From: Brachyspira sp. SAP_772
GTDB lineage: Bacteria; Spirochaetota; Brachyspiria; Brachyspirales; Brachyspiraceae
Length of the DNA: 64,000 nucleotides
Direction of reading: 5' to 3'
NCBI RefSeq assembly: GCF_009755885.1
Contig: NZ_VYIX01000001.1
Location: 186,001-250,000 of the forward strand
Part shown: positions 44,144 to 53,367 of the stretch, one piece after another
Layout of the letters: the number at the start of each line of letters is the position of its first letter
Numbering within the stretch: position 1 is the stretch's first letter
Program-made: the position numbers and the translations under genes
The notes under the pieces: generated by a model
What the model saw: only the letters and a program-made list of their open reading frames with translations
What the model was told of the DNA's origin: nothing
Databases searched by the model: none

Positions 44144-44183
44144 GTTCTTTTTCCCGCAGCAAAAAGAACCAAAAAGTGCAAAT
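44144..44183 (+). repeat. Dispersed repeat copy C, module 1
   Basis: GTTCTTTTT / AAAAAGAAC stem around CCCGCAGC, then CAAAAAGTGCAAAT; the stem is identical to copy A. It starts 64 bp upstream of the TPR gene's start on the opposite strand. Confidence 0.75.
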
Positions 44184-44269
44184 ATAAAATAGTATTAAAT
44201 CCCACTAGTTTTTTTATATGTAATATATATACTTAAAATTTTTAAGTTTGTAAAAATTAATTTTTATAT

Positions 44270-44394
44270 TGTTATTATTTTCGGGTACTAGCCCACGAAC
44301 CCCCAGTTCTTTTACGACCAAAGGGAGTCCTTCAGAACGACCGTAGGAAGTGCCTTCGGTATTGGTATAAAATAACCAAAAAAACTGTATTTTA
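44270..44394 (-). repeat. Dispersed repeat copy C, module 2 with two apex units
   Basis: On the minus strand the module-2 hairpin is interrupted at its loop by two 23-nt units. The first (44337-44359) is identical to the single unit of copy D and the second (44314-44336) agrees with it at 15 of 23 positions. The flanking G+C-rich hairpin reads TTCGTGGGCTAGTACCCGAA. The rest of 44184-44611 is AT-rich; nothing else was seen. Confidence 0.75.
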
Positions 44395-44611
44395 AACTTA
44401 TATTTAGATATTATACTACATTTAATATAGATTTTTTAAATATGAAGTTCTATCAAATGTATAGTAAAAATTCAATCATTTCAATATATAACAATAATAA
44501 AAGTAAATTACCATCAATGTTCTATTTATCTCAAACCATATTGATTCTTTCTCCATACATAGCTTATTAATAACTAAATATTAAAACTTTTTATAATTTA
44601 TTTTATTAAAA

Positions 44612-45373
44612 TTAATTTCCAAATTTTATTCCTAAATTTAAAGCAATTTCTAAACTGCCAAATCCATACTTATTTATAAAAGTACTTAATAATGGAACTG
44701 CTAACTGACTGTCAATATAATTAATATCATAAAATATACCAAAATCATAAGTGATATTAACTCCAAATAAAAATGCAATATGTTCATTAAAATAAAAATA
44801 ATCATCTAATTGCAATTTTATATATGGTATAATAGGATAAGTAAAATTTTTATTTATATCATTGAATGAAAGTTTTTGATTTTCTCCTGTACTATCAATA
44901 TAACTTGCTGCATATCCTCCAAAAGGTATTTTCATTCCAAAACCGATACCTATACTCAATATAGTTTTTGTATTATAATTTGGATTTATAGATGCTAAAA
45001 AGTCTTTTAAATCTATATTTAATTTCGGCATTATTCCAACTAATAAAGTATCAAAAGCTAAAGTATCTTTAAACTCTATAGAAGAATAATGAAATGATGC
45101 TGAAAAAGTTTGTCTATAATATCCAAGCTCTGTTAAAAGGCTTATAGAGTATTTTCCATCATTTATAGAAAATTTATGTCCGAAATTTCCTATAACTCCT
45201 GCAGAAAAACTGCTGTTTCCTTCAAGATTATTTACAGTAACATTTTTAGTATCCAACATAGGAAATGTTAATGTAAAAGATAATGGTGCATATATACTAG
45301 CATCAAATTGTGAAAATAATGAATTTGTAAAGTATAATAAAAATGATAAAATTATAATAAATAGTTTTTTCAT
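44612..45373 (-). CDS. Exported outer-membrane-type protein
   Basis: A 253-residue protein with a Sec signal (residues 1-22, ending NSLFSQ). The mature part alternates short hydrophobic/aromatic strands with polar turns (SISLLTELGYY, TILSIGIGFGMKIPFGGY, AFLFGVNITYDFGIFYD), as expected of a small beta-barrel of about ten or more strands. No named family is recognised. GGAG precedes the ATG. The gene stands alone between dispersed repeats. Confidence 0.6.
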   Translation of the reverse strand: MKKLFIIILSFLLYFTNSLFSQFDASIYAPLSFTLTFPMLDTKNVTVNNLEGNSSFSAGVIGNFGHKFSINDGKYSISLLTELGYYRQTFSASFHYSSIEFKDTLAFDTLLVGIMPKLNIDLKDFLASINPNYNTKTILSIGIGFGMKIPFGGYAASYIDSTGENQKLSFNDINKNFTYPIIPYIKLQLDDYFYFNEHIAFLFGVNITYDFGIFYDINYIDSQLAVPLLSTFINKYGFGSLEIALNLGIKFGN

Positions 45374-45512
45374 TTTAATGCTCCTATTATTAAGTTATAA
45401 AACTACATATTCGCCATTTATTTTTCATTGCTTAATTAAAAATTATAACATCAATTATTTTACGCTTAATCAAAAAATGCATGCCTGCCAAAGCTTTTAT
45501 TAGATTAACAAT

Positions 45513-45728
45513 TTATTCAACGCATTATTCAACGCACGATAAGCTAAATTTTATATATGATTAAAATTAATATTAAAAATAAATTTATATTTTTAATATT
45601 ATTCTGCGTGCGGTATTGGGATTTAATATTGAAATAACGCTAGGGTGGGTATTAAAATAACAATAAAAGCTAAAAAAATAATATTGCAATAATGACAAAT
45701 TAACTTAACAAGAATAAAGGGTGGGGAA
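45513..45728 (+). repeat. Second dispersed repeat family, copy 2 (arms swapped)
   Basis: A duplicated TTATTCAACGCA leads into TTATTCAACGCACG (45525-45538), about 67 bp of inner sequence, then GCGTGCGGTATTG (45606-45618), the block ACGCTAGGGTGGGT and AATAAAGGGTGGGG. Compared with 34183-34386 the TTCAACGCACG and GTGCGGTATTG arms have exchanged places while the GGGTGGG blocks keep their orientation. It fills most of the gap 45374-45833. Confidence 0.65.
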
Positions 45729-45833
45729 TTAGAATAAAATTTTAAAATATAAATAAATTTTAAAAAAATCTTGACCCTAGAGTTTACTTCAATGATATAA
45801 TATAATTATAAAAATATGTAAGGAGATAAAAAA

Positions 45834-47066
45834 ATGAAAAAAGCTATATTAATAATGATGCTGTTATCTATTATATCATGCAACAATTCTTCTAATGCTC
45901 AAACACAAAATAACAATAATAAAATTAATAATCAAAACAGTTCTTCTAATGCAGTGTATAATCAAGAATTAAAAAAGGCCCCTATTAACATACAAACCAA
46001 TGCAGACGGAAGAATAAAATCAAGAGGATTCGCTGCAGTTTCTGCTAATATGGATTTTAAATATCATGAGTTTACAAGGCACTCTGTTGGAAGCAATGAT
46101 GTTTTAATAGAGATACTTTATGCTGGGATATGCCATAGCGATATACATATGGTTGAAGGTAAATCAAGCAATACGCCTTTAGTAGTTGGTCATGAAATAG
46201 CAGGAAGGGTTATACAGGTTGGAAGCTCAGTAACAAAATTTAAAGTTGGAGATTTCGCAGGAGTTGGATGCATGGTAAACTCTTGCGGGGAGTGTGAGAG
46301 TTGTTTAGATGATTTAGAGCAATACTGTTTAAATAGGGCTGTTTTTACTTATGGTTCAAGAGACAGATTCCATGATAATGAAATTACTCAAGGGGGATAT
46401 TCTGACAATATAGTAGTATCTGAAGATTTTGCAATACTCATACCAGACAATGCAGAGCTTGAAAAGATTGCTCCACTTCTTTGTGCGGGCATCACGACTT
46501 ATTCACCAATACAAGTTATGAATGTACAAAAAGGTGATAAAATAGGCATTGCTGGGTTTGGAGGGCTTGGCTCTATGGCTGTAAAATATGCTGTGAAGTT
46601 AGGGGCAGAAGTTACAGTATTTGACATTACAGAAGACAAAAGAGAGGACGCTTTAAATATGGGTGCTGTAAGATATGTTAATGTTAATAATCCAGATGAT
46701 TTAAAAAATCTTAACAACACTCTTAATTATGTGATAAGTACAATTCCCGCTTACTATGATGTTAATATGTATATGAGTATGCTAAAAAGAGGAGGTACTA
46801 TGTGTATATTAGGTCTTCCTCGCACATCAAAAATGCCTACACTTATAGCAATGGTAGGTCAGCATGGCAGTAAAAAATTATTTGGTTCACTTATAGGAGG
46901 CATAAAAGAAACTCAGGAAATGCTTAACTATTCTATAGAAAATAATATTTATCCTACTGTTGAAATAATAAAAGCAGATGCTCAAACTATATCAGATGCT
47001 TATAGAAAAGTGATAGATGGAAAAGTGAAGTTTAGATATGTGATAGACATGCGTACTATAGAATAA
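45834..47066 (+). CDS. Zinc-dependent alcohol dehydrogenase with lipoprotein signal
   Basis: A 410-residue MDR-superfamily dehydrogenase like the YahK / cinnamyl alcohol dehydrogenase group. Catalytic zinc ligands appear in ICHSDIH and GHEIAGRV, the four structural-zinc cysteines in GCMVNSCGECESCLDDLEQYC (C-x2-C-x2-C-x7-C), and the NADP-binding GFGGLGSMA at about residue 240. The odd part is the N terminus: MKKAILIMMLLSIISCNNSS, a textbook lipobox signal, then a 40-residue Asn/Gln/Ser linker. AAGGAG precedes this ATG. So it is predicted to be a periplasmic or surface lipoprotein, away from the cell's NAD(P)H. Confidence 0.85.
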   Translation: MKKAILIMMLLSIISCNNSSNAQTQNNNNKINNQNSSSNAVYNQELKKAPINIQTNADGRIKSRGFAAVSANMDFKYHEFTRHSVGSNDVLIEILYAGICHSDIHMVEGKSSNTPLVVGHEIAGRVIQVGSSVTKFKVGDFAGVGCMVNSCGECESCLDDLEQYCLNRAVFTYGSRDRFHDNEITQGGYSDNIVVSEDFAILIPDNAELEKIAPLLCAGITTYSPIQVMNVQKGDKIGIAGFGGLGSMAVKYAVKLGAEVTVFDITEDKREDALNMGAVRYVNVNNPDDLKNLNNTLNYVISTIPAYYDVNMYMSMLKRGGTMCILGLPRTSKMPTLIAMVGQHGSKKLFGSLIGGIKETQEMLNYSIENNIYPTVEIIKADAQTISDAYRKVIDGKVKFRYVIDMRTIE

Positions 47067-47088
47067 TTATTTGTAAAATTATAAATTC

Positions 47089-47130
47089 AATAGCAATATA
47101 GTTTATTTGATTATATTGCTATTTTTTATT
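47089..47130 (+). terminator. Intrinsic terminator after the zinc dehydrogenase gene
   Basis: AATAGCAATATA (47089-47100) and TATATTGCTATT (47112-47123) form a perfect 12-bp stem followed by a T-run. Confidence 0.85.
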
Positions 47131-47251
47131 TTAAAAATTTTTTTTAATATCAATAAAAACTATCCTCATAATTTTTTATTAATCAATTGATTTTTCATAA
47201 TTGATAATATAATATATTTTCTAATTATTTACAAAAAAAGGATATTGATTT

Positions 47252-48865
47252 ATGAAAAGTGCTATTAATTTATTTTTTATTTTTTTATTATCAATAGGCT
47301 TGATAATAACATCTTGTTCATCAAAAACTCAAAATCAAGATGAAGGTTTATTTATCAATGTGGGTCCAGAGCCTAAAACCATAGATCCGGCATTAAATAT
47401 AGCAGTAGATGCAGCTGTGTATATAGTGCATGCATTTGAAGGACTTACTACAAAAAATAAAGATGGAGTATTAGTAGGTGGAGCTGCTGAGAGTTGGGAT
47501 ATAAGTGAAGACGGCCTTACATATACATTTCATTTAAGAACTAACGGCAAATGGTCTGACGGAACAGCATTAACATCTAAAGATTTTGTATATGCTTGGA
47601 AAAGAGCGGTAGATCCTAAAACAGCAAGTGAATATAGTTATCAGTTTGAGCCTGTAAAAAATGCGATGGCTATTAATGCAAGTGAAATGGATTTAGATGC
47701 TTTAGGAGTGAAGGCTATTGATGATTATACTTTAGAAGTAAGATTAGAAAAGCCTACAGCATATTTTTTAGAATTAACAGCATTTCCTACATTCTTTCCT
47801 ATTCGTGAGGATATTATAGAAAAATATGGCAATTCTTGGACTATTAGCCCAGAGAGTTATATAGGGAATGGTTCTTATGTGATGATAGAGCGTAATATAG
47901 ATGATAATATAGTAATGGTAAAAAATACTAATTATTGGGATTATGAGAATTTAGTTCCAGAAAAAATAACATTTGTTTTAATGGATAATCCTACAGCTTC
48001 AGTTGCTGGCATAAAGGAAGGCTCTTTACATTTTTCTGACAGAGTTCCAGCACAGGATATTGATATTTTAAGGGAAGAAGGATTACTTCAAATGGTAAAA
48101 CGTCTTGGAACATACTATTATGCTGTAAATCTTACTAATGATATTTTAAAAGACGGCAGAGTTAGAAAGGCTTTATCATTGGCTATAGATAGAAATTACA
48201 TAGTTGATAATGTAGTAAAGGCTGGGGTACCTGCTGGAGCATTTGTACCGTTTGGAGCATCTGATGTTAATGGAGATTTCAGAGAGGTAGGCGGGGATTA
48301 TATAAGTGTTAAGCCTGAAGATTATCAAAAAAATGTAGAAAAAGCTAAAAAGTTAATGGAAGAAGCAGGTTATACAAATGGGGAAGGTTTGCCTGTAATT
48401 CAATTTTTAGTTGATTCAAATAGAGAAATACCTATATTTGAAGCAGTTCAGCAAATGTGGAAAGAACATTTAGGAGTAGACACAGCTATAAGTCAGCAGG
48501 AATGGGCAGTATTTTTACAAACATTATATACTGATAAGAATTATGTGATAGGAAGAAGCGGATGGACAGGTGATTATAATGATCCTATGACATTCTTAGG
48601 TATGTTTTTAAGTTATAGCCCTCAAAACCATGCTTTATTTACAAATAAAGAATATGATAATTTGCTTCAAACTGCTATGAGTACAATAGATCAAAATATT
48701 AGAATGGATGCTATGCATAAGGCTGAGAAAATATTTATGGACAATGATGTTATAATACCATTATACTATTATACTGTACCTACTTTAGTTAATCCTAAAT
48801 TGAAAGGTGTTGTATATGATACTTTAGCAAACCATAAATTTAGCTATGCTTATATAGAAAATTAA
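47252..48865 (+). CDS. oppA: Oligopeptide-binding lipoprotein, OppA type
   Basis: A 537-residue solute-binding protein of family SBP_bac_5, with a lipobox signal (LIITSC-SS, cysteine at about residue 22). Family motifs are GPEPKTIDPALNIA at the mature N terminus, GLTYTFHLRTNGKWSDGTALTSKDFVYAWKR in pieces, and NPTA/GSL signatures further on; the C-terminal lobe ends with YYYTVPTLVNPKLKG. It captures peptides for an Opp ABC importer whose permease genes are not in the window. AAAGGA precedes the ATG, and a strong terminator follows, so it is transcribed alone. The peptide class cannot be told. Confidence 0.92.
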   Translation: MKSAINLFFIFLLSIGLIITSCSSKTQNQDEGLFINVGPEPKTIDPALNIAVDAAVYIVHAFEGLTTKNKDGVLVGGAAESWDISEDGLTYTFHLRTNGKWSDGTALTSKDFVYAWKRAVDPKTASEYSYQFEPVKNAMAINASEMDLDALGVKAIDDYTLEVRLEKPTAYFLELTAFPTFFPIREDIIEKYGNSWTISPESYIGNGSYVMIERNIDDNIVMVKNTNYWDYENLVPEKITFVLMDNPTASVAGIKEGSLHFSDRVPAQDIDILREEGLLQMVKRLGTYYYAVNLTNDILKDGRVRKALSLAIDRNYIVDNVVKAGVPAGAFVPFGASDVNGDFREVGGDYISVKPEDYQKNVEKAKKLMEEAGYTNGEGLPVIQFLVDSNREIPIFEAVQQMWKEHLGVDTAISQQEWAVFLQTLYTDKNYVIGRSGWTGDYNDPMTFLGMFLSYSPQNHALFTNKEYDNLLQTAMSTIDQNIRMDAMHKAEKIFMDNDVIIPLYYYTVPTLVNPKLKGVVYDTLANHKFSYAYIEN

Positions 48866-48934
48866 TCATTAGTATATATATGATAATATTTATATAGATT
48901 TATTAGAGAATTAATTAAAGATTTAAAAATATTC

Positions 48935-48983
48935 AAGGTTGTATAATATATTTAATTATTAGATTTATTATACAGCCTTTTTT
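48935..48983 (+). terminator. Intrinsic terminator after oppA
   Basis: AAGGTTGTATAAT (48935-48947) pairs with ATTATACAGCCTT (48967-48979), one G-U, followed by Ts. Confidence 0.85.
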
Positions 48984-49121
48984 ATTTGAAATTTTTATTA
49001 TGTAGAAATATTTTTTATGTATATTCTAAAAATATATGATAAAATTATGGTTGCAATAAATATCAAAATTTATAAATTATAATATCACTTAATATTTTTT
49101 ATTAAAGCAGTAGGATATGTT

Positions 49122-50747
49122 ATGAAACTCAATGTAGAAAACTTGAATGATAAAAGTTTTTGGAAAAATGCGGGTATAAAAATACCTAAATATGATATAA
49201 ATAAAATTATAAAAAATACAGCTGAAAAACCAACATGGATTCATTTTGGAGCTGGAAACATATTTAGAGGTTTTATAGCAAGGATAGCTGACAGTCTTTT
49301 GAATGATAATATTATAGATACTGGTATAATAGCAGTAGATACTCATGCTTTTGGAAGAGATGATGATTATGAAATGATTAATAAAGTTTATAAGCCTTTT
49401 GATAATCTTACTCTTTTAGCTTCTATTAAAAGCGATGGAGAAATAGATAAAAAAGTTATAGGAAGTATAACTGATGTAATTCATGCTGATTTTATTAATA
49501 ATTACGATGCATTAAAAAAAATATTTATATCAAGTTCGCTTCAAATAGCAAGTTTTACAATTACAGAAAAAGGCTATTCAATAAAAGATTTGAATGGCAA
49601 TTATAACAGCATAGTTCAAGAAGATATTAATAATGAACCAAAAAAAGCAAAAAATATTATGAGTATTGCTGCTGCTATGCTTTTAGAAAGATATAAAAAT
49701 GGAGCTTATCCTATAGCTATACTTAGTGTAGATAATTGTTCTAATAATGGAGATAAATTAAAATCATCTATTGTTGAAATATCTAAAGAATGGGTAAAAA
49801 AAAGTTTTGCTGATGATGGATTTATAGAATATATTGAGGATAGTAAAAAAGTTTCTTTTCCTTTAAGTATGGTTGATAAAATCACTCCTAGACCTTCTGA
49901 TATTATAGCAAAAAAATTAGAAGAGATAGGGCTTGAAGATATGTCAGTATTTAAAGTAGGGGATAACAATATGGCTCCTTTTGTTAATGCTGAGGTTCCT
50001 GAATATTTAATAATTGAAGATTTATTTCCTAATGGAACGGTAGCGTTAGAAAAAGCTGGGGTATATTTAACAGATAGAACAACTGTTCAAATTGCAGAAA
50101 AAATGAAAGTTACAACTTGTTTAAATCCTCTTCATACAGCATTAGCAGTGTTTGGATGTTTGCTAAATTATAATTTTATATACGAAGAGATGAGAAATCA
50201 TGCATTAAAAAAATTAGTTGAAAAAATAGGATATGATGAAGGCATGAAAGTAGTTGTTGATCCTAAAATTTTGAACCCTAAAGATTTTATAAAAGAGGTA
50301 ATTGAAGAGCGTTTAGTAAATCCTTATATACCGGATTCTCCAAAAAGAATAGCAACAGACACTTCACAAAAAATTCCTATAAGATACGGAGAAACTTTAA
50401 AATCTTATATAGAAAAAAGATTTGATGCTTCTTCTTTAGTAGGCATACCTCTAACAATAGCAGCTTGGCTTAGGTATTTAATGTGTATTGATGATGAAGG
50501 AAAGCCTATGGAAATAAGCCCAGACCCAATGCTAGAAGAATTACAAAAACATATAAAAAATATTCAATTTAAAAATATAGAAAGTGTTGGAAATAATCTA
50601 AAACCTATACTATCAAACAAGACTATATTTGCTGTTGATTTATATGATGAAAAAATAAATTTAGCAGACAAAATAGAAAGTTATTTTAAAGAAATGATAA
50701 GTAAAGAGAATGCTGTAAAAGAATGCTTAGAAAAATATATAAAATAA
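49122..50747 (+). CDS. uxuB: Fructuronate reductase (mannitol dehydrogenase family)
   Basis: A 541-residue NAD-dependent long-chain polyol dehydrogenase. It reduces D-fructuronate to D-mannonate. The N-terminal nucleotide-binding region has HFGAGNIFRGFIAR (about residues 46-59) and the catalytic stretch contains VDKITPRPS and VNAEVPEYLIIED with the Lys/Asn residues of the family. AGGAT precedes the ATG. It opens the uronate operon; uxuA starts 19 bp after its stop. Tagaturonate reductase is the alternative, but the adjacent mannonate dehydratase favours fructuronate. Confidence 0.9.
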   Translation: MKLNVENLNDKSFWKNAGIKIPKYDINKIIKNTAEKPTWIHFGAGNIFRGFIARIADSLLNDNIIDTGIIAVDTHAFGRDDDYEMINKVYKPFDNLTLLASIKSDGEIDKKVIGSITDVIHADFINNYDALKKIFISSSLQIASFTITEKGYSIKDLNGNYNSIVQEDINNEPKKAKNIMSIAAAMLLERYKNGAYPIAILSVDNCSNNGDKLKSSIVEISKEWVKKSFADDGFIEYIEDSKKVSFPLSMVDKITPRPSDIIAKKLEEIGLEDMSVFKVGDNNMAPFVNAEVPEYLIIEDLFPNGTVALEKAGVYLTDRTTVQIAEKMKVTTCLNPLHTALAVFGCLLNYNFIYEEMRNHALKKLVEKIGYDEGMKVVVDPKILNPKDFIKEVIEERLVNPYIPDSPKRIATDTSQKIPIRYGETLKSYIEKRFDASSLVGIPLTIAAWLRYLMCIDDEGKPMEISPDPMLEELQKHIKNIQFKNIESVGNNLKPILSNKTIFAVDLYDEKINLADKIESYFKEMISKENAVKECLEKYIK

Positions 50748-50766
50748 TTAGGGAGAATTATTAATT

Positions 50767-51834
50767 ATGATAATGACTTTAAGATGGTTTGGAAAGAATT
50801 TTGATTCTGTAACTCTAAAACAAATTAGGCAAATACCCGGGGTGAAAGGAGTTATAACAACATTATATGATAGCAAAGTAGGAGAAGCTTGGAAAGATGA
50901 AGATATAAAAAATATAAAAAAAGAAGTGGAAGACTCAGGACTTAAAATATATGGTATAGAGAGTGTAAACATACATGACGATATAAAAATAGGACTTCCT
51001 AGCAGAAATAAATATATAGAAAATTATATAAAAACATTAGAAGTATTAGGCAAAAATGAAATTAATTTAGTATGCTACAATTTTATGCCTGTATTCGATT
51101 GGACTAGAAGTGATTTAGCAAAAGTAAGGCCTGATAGCTCTACAGTATTGTCTTATGACCAAGAGATAATAGATAAAATAGACCCACAAAAAATGTTTGA
51201 ACAAATTGATTCTAATTCTAATGGTTTTGTACTTCCCGGTTGGGAGCCTGATAGATTAAGCAGATTAAAAGAACTTTTTGAAATGTATAAAGATGTTGAT
51301 GATGAAAAGCTTTTTGAAAACTTAAAATATTTCTTAACAGCAATAATGCCTACATGTGAGAAATATAATATAAAAATGGCTATACACCCTGATGACCCTG
51401 CATGGCCTGTGTTTGGACTTCCTAGAATAATAATTAATAAAGAGAATATATTAAGAATGGTTAATAGTGTTAATAGCTATTGTAATGGAGTTACATTATG
51501 TGCTGGCTCTTTAGGGTCTAATCCTAAAAATGATATACCTGATATAATAAGAAGCTTAAAAGGAAAAATCTTCTTTGCACATGTGAGAAACTTAGAGCAT
51601 ATAGCACAGGGTAAATTCCAAGAAGCAGCTCACTTATCAAGCGATGGTTCAATGGATATGTTTGCTATAATGAAAGCATTTTATGATATAGGTTTTGAAG
51701 GACCATTTAGACCAGATCATGGAAGAGCTATTTGGGGTGAAGTGTCTATGCCCGGTTATGGACTTTATGATAGGGCATTGGGAGCTGTTTATTTGCAGGG
51801 GTTATGGGAAGCAATAGACAAAATGAGTAAATAA
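50767..51834 (+). CDS. uxuA: Mannonate dehydratase
   Basis: A 355-residue UxuA-family TIM-barrel enzyme that dehydrates D-mannonate to 2-keto-3-deoxygluconate. Family motifs are TLRWFGKNFDSVTL at the N terminus, MAIHPDDPAWPVFGLPRI (about residues 204-221, metal His), GVTLCAGSLGS (about 240) and PFRPDHGRAIWGE near the end. It is somewhat shorter than the E. coli enzyme but has all blocks. GGGAG precedes the ATG. It lies between uxuB and uxaC. Confidence 0.95.
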   Translation: MIMTLRWFGKNFDSVTLKQIRQIPGVKGVITTLYDSKVGEAWKDEDIKNIKKEVEDSGLKIYGIESVNIHDDIKIGLPSRNKYIENYIKTLEVLGKNEINLVCYNFMPVFDWTRSDLAKVRPDSSTVLSYDQEIIDKIDPQKMFEQIDSNSNGFVLPGWEPDRLSRLKELFEMYKDVDDEKLFENLKYFLTAIMPTCEKYNIKMAIHPDDPAWPVFGLPRIIINKENILRMVNSVNSYCNGVTLCAGSLGSNPKNDIPDIIRSLKGKIFFAHVRNLEHIAQGKFQEAAHLSSDGSMDMFAIMKAFYDIGFEGPFRPDHGRAIWGEVSMPGYGLYDRALGAVYLQGLWEAIDKMSK

Positions 51835-51908
51835 TTTAATTGTATATTTTTTAAAATTATAATTTATTACATTTATTTTATAACTTTATAAACAAAAGAG
51901 GTAATATA

Positions 51909-53315
51909 ATGAAAACTTTTATGGGTGAAGATTTTTTATTGTGTAGTGAAACAGCAAAAACGCTTTTTTATAATTATGCTAATAAATGTGCTATATTTGA
52001 TTATCATTGTCATTTGAATCCAAAAGAAATTGCTGAAAACAAGAAATTTAAAAATTTAACAGAAATTTGGCTTTATGGTGATCATTATAAATGGAGAATG
52101 ATGCGAGCTAATGGCGTAGAGGAAAAGTTTATAACAGGTGATGCTGATGATTATTATAAGTTTATGGCTTGGGTAAAAACAGTTCCTAATTTAATAGGAA
52201 ATCCTCTTTATCATTGGAGTCATTTAGAGCTTCAGAGATATTTTAATATTTATGAAGTTATTAATGAAGATAATGCTGATACAATATGGAAAAAAGCAAA
52301 TGAAAAATTAGATAATATGACTGTTAAAGATATTCTCAAAAAATTTAAAGTTCATACAATAGGTACAACTGATGACCCCATAGATAATTTAGAATATCAT
52401 AAATTAATAAATGAAGGCAAATCAAAAATAGGAAATATTGATACAAAAGTTGTCCCTTCTTTTAGACCTGATAAGGCTATAAATATAGAAATGTCTGATT
52501 TTAGTGATTATGTAAAAAAACTAGAAGAGGCAAGTAAAATAAATATTATAGACATAAAATCATTAATTGAAGCTTTATATAATAGAGTAGATTATTTTAA
52601 GAGTTTAGGCTGTGTGTCTAGTGATTGTTCATTATATGTAATTCCTTTTAATTTTGATAATGAAAAAATAATAGATGATATTTTTAAAAAAGCTATGAAT
52701 AAAGAAATACTGTCTAATGAAGAGATAGAAAAATACAAAACATACATGCTGCTAAAATTAATTAAAAAATATAGAGAATCAAACTTAGTTATGCAAATAC
52801 ATATTTCTGCTATGAGAAACAATAATGAAGTGATGTTCAAAAAAATAGGTGCTGATACAGGATTCGATTCTATAGGAGATTCTAATATTATAGAAAAATT
52901 ATCATTATTATTAAAAACTGCTAACAATGAAGGAGGGCTTCCAAAAATTATTTTTTATAGTTTAAACAAAAAAGATTATTATCCTCTTTTAACTCTTATG
53001 GGATGTTTTCAAGGTGAAGGTATAAAAGGAAAAATGCAGCTTGGTTCTGCTTGGTGGTTTTTAGACAATAAAGATGCAATTGAGGAACAGATTAAAATTC
53101 TTGCTAATACTGCTTCATTGGGTTTATTTGTTGGAATGCTTACAGACTCAAGAAGTTTTTTATCATATTCAAGACATGAATATTTTAGGAGAATATTATG
53201 TAATATTATAGGCGAGTGGGCAGAAAATGGAGAAGTGCCTAATGATATTAAATATTTAGGGAACATTATAGAGAATATATGCTTTAATAATACTAATATT
53301 TACTTTAACAGTTAA
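51909..53315 (+). CDS. uxaC: Glucuronate isomerase
   Basis: A 468-residue amidohydrolase-fold uronate isomerase. It converts D-glucuronate to D-fructuronate (and galacturonate to tagaturonate). Motifs are DYHCHLNPKEIA (metal His pair, about residues 28-39), TIGTTDDPIDNLEYH, and LSYSRHEYFRRILCNIIGEW near the C terminus. The length is normal. AGAGGT precedes the ATG. The 74-bp gap from uxuA is AT-rich and without a terminator, so it belongs to the same operon. Confidence 0.95.
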   Translation: MKTFMGEDFLLCSETAKTLFYNYANKCAIFDYHCHLNPKEIAENKKFKNLTEIWLYGDHYKWRMMRANGVEEKFITGDADDYYKFMAWVKTVPNLIGNPLYHWSHLELQRYFNIYEVINEDNADTIWKKANEKLDNMTVKDILKKFKVHTIGTTDDPIDNLEYHKLINEGKSKIGNIDTKVVPSFRPDKAINIEMSDFSDYVKKLEEASKINIIDIKSLIEALYNRVDYFKSLGCVSSDCSLYVIPFNFDNEKIIDDIFKKAMNKEILSNEEIEKYKTYMLLKLIKKYRESNLVMQIHISAMRNNNEVMFKKIGADTGFDSIGDSNIIEKLSLLLKTANNEGGLPKIIFYSLNKKDYYPLLTLMGCFQGEGIKGKMQLGSAWWFLDNKDAIEEQIKILANTASLGLFVGMLTDSRSFLSYSRHEYFRRILCNIIGEWAENGEVPNDIKYLGNIIENICFNNTNIYFNS

Positions 53316-53367
53316 GTATGGTAAATTAAATAGAATGCTAAATAAAAATAATTTTGATGGAATATAT

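Noticed and set aside
47252-48865. Nickel- or haem-binding specialisation of the OppA-type protein
   Set aside because: No distinguishing residues could be identified by eye, so only the general family call is given.
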